A stretch of 64,000 bases of DNA from Streptomyces sp. NRRL F-5122 (GTDB taxonomy: Bacteria > Actinomycetota > Actinomycetes > Streptomycetales > Streptomycetaceae), in assembly GCF_001507435.1 (NCBI RefSeq), contig NZ_LMWH01000059.1:62001-126000 (forward strand), in the 5' to 3' direction. The number at the start of each line of letters is the position of its first letter. Within the stretch, counting starts at the first letter, position 1. The notes under the pieces were generated by a model. It was not told the DNA's origin. It saw only the letters and a list, made by a program, of their open reading frames with translations, and did no database searches. This document shows, one piece after another, positions 28,725 through 38,383 of the stretch. The translations under genes and the position numbers were made by a program.

Positions 28725-29621
28725 GTGATCGAGGCTCGACATCTCCGTGTGCTGCGCGCCGTGGCCGCCACCGGTTCCTTCTCCGCGGCAGGGCGCGAGC
28801 TGGGCTGCACCCAGCCCGCGGTCAGTCAGCAGATGAAGGCGCTCGAGGCGTCGGCCGGTACCCCCCTGCTCGTCCGCAACGGCCGCGAGATGCGTCTGAC
28901 CCAGGCCGGCGAGGCGCTGGTGCGGCACGCGGCGGGCATCCTCGCCGGGCTGACCGCCGCCGAGGAGGAGGTCGCCGCCATCGCGGGACTGAGGGCCGGC
29001 CGGGTCCGCCTCGTCTCCTTCCCGAGCGGCAGTTCCACCCTCGTGCCCACCGCGCTCGCCGCCCTGCGCGCCGCGCATCCCGGCACCCGCGTCTCCCTGG
29101 AGGAGGCCGAACCGCCCGAGTCGGTGGAGACGCTGCGCGCGGGAGACTGCGACATCGCGCTCGCGTTCCGCTACGAAGGGGCCGCCGGCGCCGAGGAGTG
29201 GGACGACCTGGTCGTCCGCCCGCTGCTCGTCGACCGTCTCGTCGGGCTCGTTCCCGAGGGGCACCGGCTGGCGCGCGCGGAGTCGGTCGCCATCGGCGAG
29301 CTCGCCGGGGAACCGTGGATCGCGGGCTGCCCGCGCTGCCGTGGGCAACTGGTGCAGGCATGCGAGAGCGCGGGCTTCACGCCCCGTATCGACTTCGCGA
29401 CCGACGACTATCCGGCGGTGGTCGGCCTGGTCGGCGCCGGTCTCGGTGTGGCCGTACTGCCGCAGCTCGCGATCGAGTCCGTGCGGCCGAGGGGTGCGCG
29501 GCCCGTCACCCTGGAGCCCGCGGTACGGCGGGAGATCGTCGCGCTCACTCTGCCGGATCTGGCACAGGTGCCCGCGGTGGCGGCGACGCTCGAGGAACTG
29601 GCGCGGGCGGCGCGCCGATAG
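28725..29621 (+). CDS. LysR-family transcriptional regulator
   Basis: A 298-residue LysR regulator. The winged helix-turn-helix (1–62) reads HLRVLRAVAATGSFSAAGR, then TQPAVSQQMKALE. The effector domain (about 90–295) has GRVRLVSFPSGSSTL and DIALAF. A CPRCRG cysteine pair in the second subdomain (about residues 203–208) is unusual and could sense redox or metal. It diverges from the MOSC gene, and the 80-base gap probably holds the shared operator. Confidence 0.92.
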   Translation: MIEARHLRVLRAVAATGSFSAAGRELGCTQPAVSQQMKALEASAGTPLLVRNGREMRLTQAGEALVRHAAGILAGLTAAEEEVAAIAGLRAGRVRLVSFPSGSSTLVPTALAALRAAHPGTRVSLEEAEPPESVETLRAGDCDIALAFRYEGAAGAEEWDDLVVRPLLVDRLVGLVPEGHRLARAESVAIGELAGEPWIAGCPRCRGQLVQACESAGFTPRIDFATDDYPAVVGLVGAGLGVAVLPQLAIESVRPRGARPVTLEPAVRREIVALTLPDLAQVPAVAATLEELARAARR

Positions 29622-29788
29622 AGCAGGAGCGGATCCTCCGGATGCGGAGCGGTCCCCCGACGAGCGGTCCCCTGGGCTCCATCCCCCCGAAAAGCCCCCT
29701 GTCCCCCTCACCCCCGAAACGCCTCCCGGGCGGTGCCCATGCCAAAAATGGGCACACAAATGCGCGCCCGTAGTGAAGAAACGTTCCT

Positions 29789-30121
29789 TCAGTTGTTCGA
29801 GGGGCTACTGCCCCCGCTGGTCGTGGAGGCCGGTACCAGCCGGTTCCGCGCCCGTCCCATGAGTTCTTCCCGTTCGTCCTCGGTCAGCCCGCCCCACACG
29901 CCGTACGGCTCGCGCACCGCCAGTGCGTGGGCCGCGCACTCCGCGCGTACGGGGCACCTCATACAGACCTCCTTGGCCGAGTTCTCACGAGCGCTCCGAG
30001 CCGCCCCTCGTTCGCCCTCCGGATGGAAGAAGAGCGAACTGTCGACTCCACGGCAGGCCGCATGGAGCTGCCAGTCCCACAGATCCGCGTTCGGACCGGG
30101 AAGGCGGGAGAAATCTGCCAT
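29789..30121 (-). CDS. whiD: WhiB-like iron–sulfur regulator WhiD
   Basis: A 110-residue Wbl protein required in Streptomyces for spore maturation. The four [4Fe-4S] ligands are at Cys23, Cys53, Cys56 and Cys62 (ACRG and CMRCPVRAEC), the positions known for WhiD. The GVWGG turn (75–79) and the basic C-terminal segment RARNR for sigma/DNA contact follow. It starts MADFSRLPGPNADLW, nearly identical to WhiD as I remember it. Its location divergent from bldM confirms the identity. The ATG at 30121 has AAGGGG upstream. Confidence 0.95.
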   Translation of the reverse strand: MADFSRLPGPNADLWDWQLHAACRGVDSSLFFHPEGERGAARSARENSAKEVCMRCPVRAECAAHALAVREPYGVWGGLTEDEREELMGRARNRLVPASTTSGGSSPSNN

Positions 30122-30351
30122 TGCGTGTCCCCTTGTTGCCGTTCTGGGCGGATATGTGTGTCCCCGACCGTACAACGACGATCTTAGGAGATGAAAATAT
30201 GACTCATTGCGAATCTAGCCCTAGACACCAGCAAACGGGAAGAAAAACGGCTAAATGGGGCATAGGTTGTGGTGAAAGTTCGAGGGTCCGCCGCGCATGT
30301 CTGCACCGTGTCCGCGCCCTCACGTACAGTGCCGAAGATGGCTTGCTGCAC
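30122..30351. other. whiD–bldM intergenic region
   Basis: No gene is supported here. This relatively AT-rich stretch, especially 30180–30270, must hold the whiD promoters (minus strand) and any upstream operators of bldM. I could not place a whiD −10/−35 confidently. Confidence 0.5.
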
Positions 30352-30379
30352 CGTAACTCTTTCGAGTGACCATCGTTGA
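30352..30379 (+). promoter_or_regulatory. Sigma-BldN promoter of bldM
   Basis: CGTAAC (30352–30357) and CGTTGA (30374–30379) are separated by 16 bases, an exact match to the sigma-BldN promoter consensus. It lies 123 bases before bldM, as known for bldMp1. Confidence 0.88.
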
Positions 30380-30502
30380 GAGTGCGGAGGCGGTTGAAAC
30401 AACAAGCGCTCGGGCAGGCGTCCGAGGGCGTCGACCGCACAGGTGACGATTCGTACCAGCCTGGAGGCTCAAGGTGACGCGCATCAGCTGCGGAGGGCGG
30501 TC

Positions 30503-31114
30503 ATGACATCCGTCCTCGTCTGCGACGACTCCCCGCTTGCCCGAGAGGCGCTCCGCCGCGCGGTGGCGACCGTGCCCGGCGTCGAGCGCGTGACGACGGC
30601 GGCCAACGGCGAGGAAGTCCTCCGCCGCTGGGGGGCCGACCGCTCGGACCTGATTCTGATGGACGTACGCATGCCCGGTCTGGGCGGCGTCGAGACCGTG
30701 CGGCGTCTGCTGTCCGCCGACCCCGGTGCGCGCATCATCATGCTCACCGTCGCCGAGGACCTGGACGGTGTGGCGCTCGCGGTCGCCGCCGGGGCGCGCG
30801 GATATCTGCACAAGGACGCCTCGCGCGCCGAGCTGCGGGCGACCGTGACGCAGGCCCTCGCCGACCCCACCTGGCGGCTCGCGCCGCGGCGGCTGCGCTC
30901 CGCCGAGATGGGCGCCGCGCCGACACTCACCGCGCGTGAGATCCAGGTGCTCGAGGGCATGAGTCACGGCCGCTCCAACGCGGAGATCGGTCGCGAGCTC
31001 TTCCTCTCCGAGGACACCGTGAAGACGCACGCCCGGCGGTTGTTCAAGAAGCTCGGCGCCTCGGACCGCGCGCACGCCGTGGCGCTCGGCTTCCGGTGGG
31101 GCCTGGTCCGCTAA
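30503..31114 (+). CDS. bldM: Atypical response regulator BldM
   Basis: A 203-residue orphan response regulator that drives aerial-hypha and sporulation genes, as a homodimer or with WhiI. The receiver domain has CDDSP, the Asp54 of ILMDVRMPG, and LTVAED; the LuxR-type helix-turn-helix has [18 protein letters not shown] and [11 protein letters not shown]. Asp54 is present, but in BldM it is known not to be needed. The ATG at 30503 gives the known length; upstream in-frame codons are weak. No histidine kinase is adjacent. Confidence 0.96.
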   Translation: MTSVLVCDDSPLAREALRRAVATVPGVERVTTAANGEEVLRRWGADRSDLILMDVRMPGLGGVETVRRLLSADPGARIIMLTVAEDLDGVALAVAAGARGYLHKDASRAELRATVTQALADPTWRLAPRRLRSAEMGAAPTLTAREIQVLEGMSHGRSNAEIGRELFLSEDTVKTHARRLFKKLGASDRAHAVALGFRWGLVR

Positions 31115-31140
31115 GTGGATCACCGCGGGGGTACGCAGAT

Positions 31141-31166
31141 CCCCGCCTACCGCACGGTGGGCGGGG
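31141..31166 (+). terminator. Hairpin after bldM
   Basis: CCCCGCCTACC and GGTGGGCGGGG pair over 11 bases (one G·T) around a GCAC loop, followed by TTGG, 26 bases after the bldM stop. Confidence 0.6.
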
Positions 31167-31281
31167 TTGGCAACACGGCCCGCCGGGTGCCCGCTGCTCG
31201 TTTCGCCGCGGATGCCGCATCCTTGGAGGTGTGGAGTTCCTCGGGGACGAGTCGATCGAGCGGGAGGGGAGGGCGCAGGAG

Positions 31282-31947
31282 ATGAGTTCCGGCGCACCTG
31301 CTCATAACGCTTCGGTGCACAACTACGGACGCGGTGCCACGGACCGGACGACGCCAAGGCACCATGGACCGATGCGCGACGACGAGACAACGGTGATCGG
31401 TGCGCTCGTCCATCGTGCCGTCGACGGCGACGAGCAGGCGACCCATGACCTGCTCGCGCGCGTCCATCCACTGGCGCTGCGCTACTGCCGTACGCGGCTG
31501 TCCCGTCTGCCCGGAGACGCCCGGCACTTCGTCGAGGACCTGGCGCAGGAGGTCTGCGTCGCCGTCCTCCTCGCGCTGCCGCGTTACAAGGACACCGGGC
31601 GCCCCTTCGAGGCGTTCGTCTTCGCGATCGCCGCGCACAAGGTCGCGGACCTTCAGCGCGCGGCGATGCGTCACCCCGGCTCGACGGTCGTCCCGTCGGA
31701 CGAGATGCCGGAGCGCCCGGACGACTCCCTCGGGCCCGAGGAGCGCGCGCTGCTCAGCAGCGACGCCGAATGGGCCAAGAAGCTCCTGGCCAACCTGCCC
31801 GAGAACCAGCGGGAACTGCTCCTGCTGCGCATCGCGGTGGGCTTGACTGCCGAGGAGACGGGTCAGATGTTGGGAATGTCACCGGGAGCGGTGCGGGTGG
31901 CCCAGCACAGGGCCCTGAGCCGGCTGCGCGCGCTCGCGGAGCAGTAG
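31282..31947 (+). CDS. shbA: ECF-like sigma factor ShbA
   Basis: A sigma factor that in Streptomyces transcribes hrdB, the principal sigma gene. Region 2 reads [15 protein letters not shown] and [20 protein letters not shown], with [15 protein letters not shown]. Region 4 reads [16 protein letters not shown] and the helix [22 protein letters not shown]. The start is uncertain. The ATG at 31282 (221 residues) has GGGGAGG upstream; an ATG at 31372 (191 residues) would start MRDDETTV at the conserved region. Position between bldM and guaB is the known shbA locus. Confidence 0.9.
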   Translation: MSSGAPAHNASVHNYGRGATDRTTPRHHGPMRDDETTVIGALVHRAVDGDEQATHDLLARVHPLALRYCRTRLSRLPGDARHFVEDLAQEVCVAVLLALPRYKDTGRPFEAFVFAIAAHKVADLQRAAMRHPGSTVVPSDEMPERPDDSLGPEERALLSSDAEWAKKLLANLPENQRELLLLRIAVGLTAEETGQMLGMSPGAVRVAQHRALSRLRALAEQ

Positions 31948-32061
31948 ACGCGGCTCCCCCGGCGGTGCGGCGGTCGCCCTGGCGGTCATGATCCGTCGGC
32001 TCCGGGTCGGTACCGGCCGAGCACGGCGGTCCGTGCCCCGGCCCCCATATGAACAGGCGTC

Positions 32062-32095
32062 CCCTCGGTTCCGTACGAACATACGAAGCCGAGGG
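32062..32095. terminator. Hairpin between shbA and guaB
   Basis: CCCTCGGTTCCGTA pairs with TACGAAGCCGAGGG (two mismatched or G·U positions) around CGAACA. It could end shbA or structure the guaB leader; no T-run is present. Confidence 0.4.
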
Positions 32096-32137
32096 TCACA
32101 TCGAACCGTGGAATGAGAGAGCCGTGCTTCCCGTTAG

Positions 32138-33688
<1,551 letters not shown>

Positions 33689-33735
33689 TCCACGCCCGCG
33701 TGGAGCGGGTGTGACACGCGGGCGAGACGGCGTCC

Positions 33736-33768
33736 GAGGGCGGTCCCGGAGCTTCCGGGACCGCCCTC
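33736..33768 (+). terminator. guaB terminator
   Basis: A perfect 14-base stem (GAGGGCGGTCCCGG and complement) with the loop AGCTT, 48 bases after the stop. Confidence 0.85.
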
Positions 33769-33849
33769 GCCGTACGTCCGGGGCGCCCTCCGGCAATGGC
33801 GTCGGCGATACTGGAAGACGCTGAAACGCATCAGGGAAAGGCCACAGAC

Positions 33850-34974
33850 GTGACTGAGATCGAGATCGGGCGCGGCAAGCGCGGCCGCCGGGCGTACGCC
33901 TTCGACGACATCGCCGTCGTCCCCAGCCGCCGTACGCGGGACCCGAAGGAGGTCTCGATCACCTGGCAGATCGACGCCTACCGTTTCGAGCTGCCCTTCC
34001 TGGCCGCCCCCATGGACTCGGTCGTCTCCCCGGCCACCGCCATCCACATCGGCGAGCTCGGCGGCCTCGGCGTGCTGAATCTCGAGGGCCTGTGGACGCG
34101 GTACGAGGAGCCGCAGCCGCTGCTCGACGAGATCGCCGAGCTGCCTTCCGACTCCGCGACCCGCCGGATCCAGGAGATCTACGCGGCTCCCATCAAGGAG
34201 GAGCTGATCGGGCAGCGGATCAAGGAGGTGCGCGACTCCGGGGTGGTGACCGCGGCCGCGCTCTCCCCGCAGCGCACGGCACAGTTCTCCAAGGCCGTCG
34301 TGGACGCGGGCGTGGACATCTTCGTCATCCGCGGTACGACGGTGTCGGCGGAGCACGTCTCCCACTCGCACGAACCGCTGAACCTGAAGCAGTTCATCTA
34401 CGAGCTCGACGTCCCGGTGATCGTCGGCGGCTGTGCCACCTACACGGCCGCCCTGCACCTGATGCGCTCCGGCGCGGCCGGTGTGCTGGTCGGCTTCGGC
34501 GGCGGCGCCGCGCACACCACGCGCAACGTGCTCGGCATCCAGGTCCCCATGGCCACCGCGGTCGCGGACGTGGCGGCGGCCCGGCGCGACTACATGGACG
34601 AGTCGGGCGGCAGGTATGTGCACGTGATCGCGGACGGCGGCGTCGGCTGGTCGGGCGACCTGCCCAAGGCGATCGCCTGCGGTGCCGACTCCGTCATGAT
34701 GGGCTCGCCGCTCGCCCGTGCCACGGACGCACCCGGCAAGGGCCACCACTGGGGCATGGAGGCCGTCAACGAGGAGCTGCCGCGCGGCAAGAAGGTCGAC
34801 CTCGGCACGGTCGGCACCATCGAGGAGGTCCTCACCGGCCCCTCGCACACCCCGGACGGCTCGATGAACTTCTTCGGTGCCCTGCGCCGCGCCATGGCCA
34901 CCACCGGCTACAGCGAACTGAAGGAGTTCCAGCGGGTCGAGGTGACGGTGGCGGACTCGCAGCACAAGCGGTGA
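33850..34974 (+). CDS. guaB3: GuaB3-family IMP dehydrogenase-related protein
   Basis: A 374-residue IMPDH-barrel protein without CBS domains. It starts with IGRGKRGRRAYAFDDIAVVP and ends LKEFQRVEVTV, both typical of GuaB3. In the catalytic loop, where IMPDH and most GuaB3 have a nucleophilic Cys, this protein reads GGGAAHTTR with His222. ADGGVGWSGDLPKAIACGAD forms the phosphate site (about residues 277–296). Whether it turns over IMP is unclear. The GTG at 33850 gives the normal GuaB3 length. It has its own start 161 bases after guaB, beyond a terminator. Confidence 0.92.
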   Translation: MTEIEIGRGKRGRRAYAFDDIAVVPSRRTRDPKEVSITWQIDAYRFELPFLAAPMDSVVSPATAIHIGELGGLGVLNLEGLWTRYEEPQPLLDEIAELPSDSATRRIQEIYAAPIKEELIGQRIKEVRDSGVVTAAALSPQRTAQFSKAVVDAGVDIFVIRGTTVSAEHVSHSHEPLNLKQFIYELDVPVIVGGCATYTAALHLMRSGAAGVLVGFGGGAAHTTRNVLGIQVPMATAVADVAAARRDYMDESGGRYVHVIADGGVGWSGDLPKAIACGADSVMMGSPLARATDAPGKGHHWGMEAVNEELPRGKKVDLGTVGTIEEVLTGPSHTPDGSMNFFGALRRAMATTGYSELKEFQRVEVTVADSQHKR

Positions 34975-35002
34975 GGTGACGTCGCACCGCGCGCTAAGCA
35001 CT

Positions 35003-35043
35003 GAAGGGGCCCGGTCCACCCGTCGGGGTGGACGGGCCCCTTC
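35003..35043. terminator. Bidirectional terminator between guaB3 and the dehydrogenase
   Basis: GAAGGGGCCCG…CCACCC pairs with GGGTGG…CGGGCCCCTTC (one bulge). Both genes converge on it. Confidence 0.85.
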
Positions 35044-35102
35044 GCGTGCCCGATGTCGCGGGCGGGGTGCGATCGGGGACGGGCGCCGAGCACGCGTCCG
35101 GT

Positions 35103-36311
35103 TCACAGCCGATGGGCCGCCCCGGTGGGCGTGGCGCCCCGTGTGTCCAGAAGCAGTTGCGCCTTCACCGACAGGCCCTGGAGGTCGTACGTGCGGTGGT
35201 GCTGGAGCAGGATCGTCAGGTCGGCGCCCGCCGCCGCCTCGTAGAGGGAGTCCGCGCGCGGGATCGGGCGGTCCAGGACGCTCCAGGCGGGGACGTGCGG
35301 GTCGTGGTAGCTGACGGAGGCGCCCAACTGCATCAGGCGCAGCGCGATCTCGGGCGCGGGGGAGCCCTGCTGGTCGGCGAGGTCCGGCTTGTAGGTGACG
35401 CCCAGCAGCAGGACACGGGCGCCGCGGGCCGACTTGCCGTGCTCGTTCAGCAGGGTGGCGGCCCGCTGGACGACGTACTGGGGCATGTGGTTGTTGACCT
35501 GCTGCGCCAGCTCGACCATGCGCAGGGTGCGGCCGGTCAGACCCGCCAAGTCCTGCGGGACGGCGTGGCCGCCGGTGCCGGGGCCGGGGCGGAAGGCCTG
35601 GAAACCGAACGGCTTGGTCTCCGCGCAGCGGATGACGTCCCACAGGTCGACCCCCAGGTCGTGGCAGAGGACCGCCATCTCGTTGACCAGGGCGATGTTG
35701 ACCTGACGGTAGTTCGTCTCCAGTACCTGCACGGTCTCCGCCTCGCGGGGCCCACGCGCGCGTACCACCTTGTCGGTGAGGCGTCCGTAGAAGGTGGCGG
35801 CGGACTCGGTGCAGGCGGGGGTGAGACCGCCGATCACCTTGGGTGTGTTGGCGGCCCCGAACTCGCGGTTGCCCGGATCGACCCGGCTGGGCGAGCAGGC
35901 GAGGTGGAAGTCGCGTCCGGCGCGCAGCCCGGAGCCCTCCTCCAGCAGAGGGCGCAGGAACTGCTCCGTGGTGCCGGGCGGCACCGGCGACTCCAGGATC
36001 ACGGTGGTGTGCGGGCGCAGCTGTTCGGCGAGGGTGCGGGCGGCCGCCTCCACCTGGCCGAGGTCGATGGTGCCGTCGGCGCTGCGTTGGGCGGGCGCGC
36101 AGATGACGGCGGTGCGGACGCGGCCGAGTTCGGCCGGGTTGGTGGTCGGACGGAATCCCCGCGAGAGCATGCGACGCAGTTCGGCGGCGGTGAGGGAACC
36201 GGCTTCCGGCCCCGTCCGGTACCCGAGCGTGGAGATACCGGCGGCGACGGCGGCCTGGGCCAGGGGAAGGCCCAGATGGCCGAGTCCGATGACGGCGAGA
36301 TCTGCGGGCAT
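35103..36311 (-). CDS. Nucleotide-sugar dehydrogenase (UDP-ManNAc/GlcNAc type) lacking catalytic residues
   Basis: A 402-residue member of the UDP-glucose/UDP-ManNAc dehydrogenase family. The NAD fold opens LAVIGLGHLGLPLA (5–18), the central helix has NYRQVNIALVNEM (200–212), and the C-terminal UDP-binding domain has VLLLGVTYKPDLADQQGSP (about 318–336). Compared with the family motifs as I know them, three catalytic residues are replaced. The CPERV Glu is Ser142 (SPSRVDPGN), the Lys before ENxxR is Gln195, and the GGHC cysteine is Ala250 (GTGGHAVPQD). The fold and substrate-binding parts look intact. It may be an inactive or repurposed homologue. The ATG is at 36311. Confidence 0.85.
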   Translation of the reverse strand: MPADLAVIGLGHLGLPLAQAAVAAGISTLGYRTGPEAGSLTAAELRRMLSRGFRPTTNPAELGRVRTAVICAPAQRSADGTIDLGQVEAAARTLAEQLRPHTTVILESPVPPGTTEQFLRPLLEEGSGLRAGRDFHLACSPSRVDPGNREFGAANTPKVIGGLTPACTESAATFYGRLTDKVVRARGPREAETVQVLETNYRQVNIALVNEMAVLCHDLGVDLWDVIRCAETKPFGFQAFRPGPGTGGHAVPQDLAGLTGRTLRMVELAQQVNNHMPQYVVQRAATLLNEHGKSARGARVLLLGVTYKPDLADQQGSPAPEIALRLMQLGASVSYHDPHVPAWSVLDRPIPRADSLYEAAAGADLTILLQHHRTYDLQGLSVKAQLLLDTRGATPTGAAHRL

Positions 36312-36569
36312 GGAGTGGGCCGTCCTTCTCTCTAGCCGAGTCGGATGTGGTGCGCAAGCCCTGTGGACACAATGAGGGAGCGCAATGTCACACTAGGAGT
36401 AAATATGACCGATTTGCGGGATTGACGTGGCGCGTTTCCATGAGTGTCGTCCACAGGCCGCGGGTGCGTGGTGGCCGAAGTCGGGCATCACGGTCAGACT
36501 TTGGGCATGGGGAGATGAGCCGGGCTTCGCCGGACGGGTGTGGCCAGCGCGACTGAGCGGGAGGCAGCG

Positions 36570-38276
36570 GTGAGGACAGGGACACTGGGGCCGGCGCAAC
36601 GCGCCGAGTCACTGGCGGCGATGGCCGAGCGCGAGCTGGACGTGCTGGTGGTGGGCGCGGGAGTGGTCGGCGCCGGCACCGCGCTGGACGCCGTCACACG
36701 CGGTCTGTCCACGGGCCTGGTGGAGGCGCGTGACTGGGCGTCCGGCACTTCCAGCCGGTCCAGCAAACTCATACACGGCGGCCTGCGCTACCTGGAGATG
36801 CTCGACTTCGCGCTGGTGCGCGAGGCGCTGAAGGAGCGCGGGTTGCTGCTGGAGCGTCTGGCCCCGCACCTCGTGAAGCCGGTCCCCTTTCTGTACCCGC
36901 TCCAGCACAAGGGCTGGGAGCGGCTGTACGCGGGTTCCGGCGTGGCGCTCTACGACGCCATGTCGATGGCCCGCGGTCACGGCCGCGGCCTTCCGCTGCA
37001 CCGGCACCTGACCCGCAGTCACGCGCTGCGCATCGCGCCCTGCTTGAAGAAGGGCGCGCTGGTCGGCGCCCTGCAGTACTACGACGCGCAGATGGATGAC
37101 GCCCGCTATGTCGCCACCCTGGTCCGCACGGCCGCCTGGTACGGGGCGAAGGTCGCCAATCGCGCGCGCGTGACGGGATTTCTGCGCGAGGGCGAGCGGG
37201 TCGTCGGTGCCACGGTGCAGGACGTGGAAGGAGGCGGCGAGTACCAGATCCGCGCCCACCAGATCGTGAACGCGACAGGGGTGTGGACGGACGACACCCA
37301 GGCCATGGTGGGCGAGCGGGGGCAGTTCCACGTCAGGGCGTCCAAGGGCATCCATCTGGTCGTACCGAAGGACCGGGTCAGCTCGTCGACCGGCCTGATC
37401 CTGCGCACCGAGAAGTCCGTCCTCTTCGTCATACCGTGGGGCAGGCACTGGATCATCGGCACGACCGACACCGAATGGAACCTCGACAAGGCGCATCCGG
37501 CGGCCTCCAGCGCGGACATCGACTATCTGCTGGAGCATGTGAACTCGGTGCTCGCGGTCCCGCTCACCCGGGACGACGTGGAGGGCGTGTACGCGGGCCT
37601 GAGGCCCCTGCTCGCCGGGGAGTCGGACGCCACCAGCAAGCTGTCCCGCGAGCACACGGTGGCCCACCCGGTGCCGGGTCTCGTGGTGGTGGCGGGCGGC
37701 AAGTACACCACCTACCGGGTGATGGCCAAGGACGCCGTCGACGAGGCGGTACGCGGCCTCGACCGGCGCGTGGCCGAGTGCGTCACCGAGGACATCCCGC
37801 TGCTCGGCGCCGAGGGCTACCGGGCGCTGTGGAACGGGCGGGCGCGGATTGCGGAACGCACCGGCCTGCATGTGGTGCGGGTGGAGCATCTGCTGAACCG
37901 CTACGGGTCGCTCGCCGAGGAGGTGCTCGACCTGATCGTGGCCGATCCTTCGCTGGGCGAGCCGCTCCGGGCGGCGGACGACTATCTCCGTGCGGAGATC
38001 GTCTACGCCGCCTCGCACGAAGGCGCGCGGCACCTCGACGACGTGCTGACCAGGCGGACGCGCATCTCCATCGAGACGTTCGACCGCGGCACGCGCAGCG
38101 CCCGGGAGGCGGCCGAGCTGATGGCGCCGGTGCTCGGCTGGGACCGGGACCAGATAGAACGGGAAATCGAGCACTACGACAAGCGGGTTGAGGCGGAGCG
38201 GGAGTCGCAGCGGCAGCCCGACGACCTGACGGCGGACGCGGCCCGGCTCGGCGCACCGGACATCGTGCCGCTGTAG
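36570..38276 (+). CDS. glpD: Aerobic glycerol-3-phosphate dehydrogenase
   Basis: A 568-residue FAD enzyme oxidising glycerol-3-phosphate to DHAP at the membrane. It has the dinucleotide loop VVGAGVVGAG (27–36), SSKLIHGGLRYLE, YYDAQMDDARYV, the IVNATGVWTD and IIGTTDTEW segments, and AGGKYTTYR, with the C-terminal DAO_C domain. The GTG at 36570 has GGGAGGC seven bases upstream and was preferred to an in-frame GTG at 36540. The 258-base gap upstream shows no gene. Confidence 0.92.
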   Translation: MRTGTLGPAQRAESLAAMAERELDVLVVGAGVVGAGTALDAVTRGLSTGLVEARDWASGTSSRSSKLIHGGLRYLEMLDFALVREALKERGLLLERLAPHLVKPVPFLYPLQHKGWERLYAGSGVALYDAMSMARGHGRGLPLHRHLTRSHALRIAPCLKKGALVGALQYYDAQMDDARYVATLVRTAAWYGAKVANRARVTGFLREGERVVGATVQDVEGGGEYQIRAHQIVNATGVWTDDTQAMVGERGQFHVRASKGIHLVVPKDRVSSSTGLILRTEKSVLFVIPWGRHWIIGTTDTEWNLDKAHPAASSADIDYLLEHVNSVLAVPLTRDDVEGVYAGLRPLLAGESDATSKLSREHTVAHPVPGLVVVAGGKYTTYRVMAKDAVDEAVRGLDRRVAECVTEDIPLLGAEGYRALWNGRARIAERTGLHVVRVEHLLNRYGSLAEEVLDLIVADPSLGEPLRAADDYLRAEIVYAASHEGARHLDDVLTRRTRISIETFDRGTRSAREAAELMAPVLGWDRDQIEREIEHYDKRVEAERESQRQPDDLTADAARLGAPDIVPL

Positions 38277-38383
38277 ACGGACACCAGTCCGCTCACAGCC
38301 GCCGCGGATCGGACCCCCGTGCGCGGAGCGGATCGCCCGGACGAGTGAGGCGGTCCGGGACGGCCCCCGCGAGCAGGGCCGCT

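Noticed and set aside
36312..36569. Gap between the dehydrogenase and glpD examined for a small gene or tRNA
   Set aside because: Short frames lack codon bias and no cloverleaf was apparent; it probably contains only two promoters.
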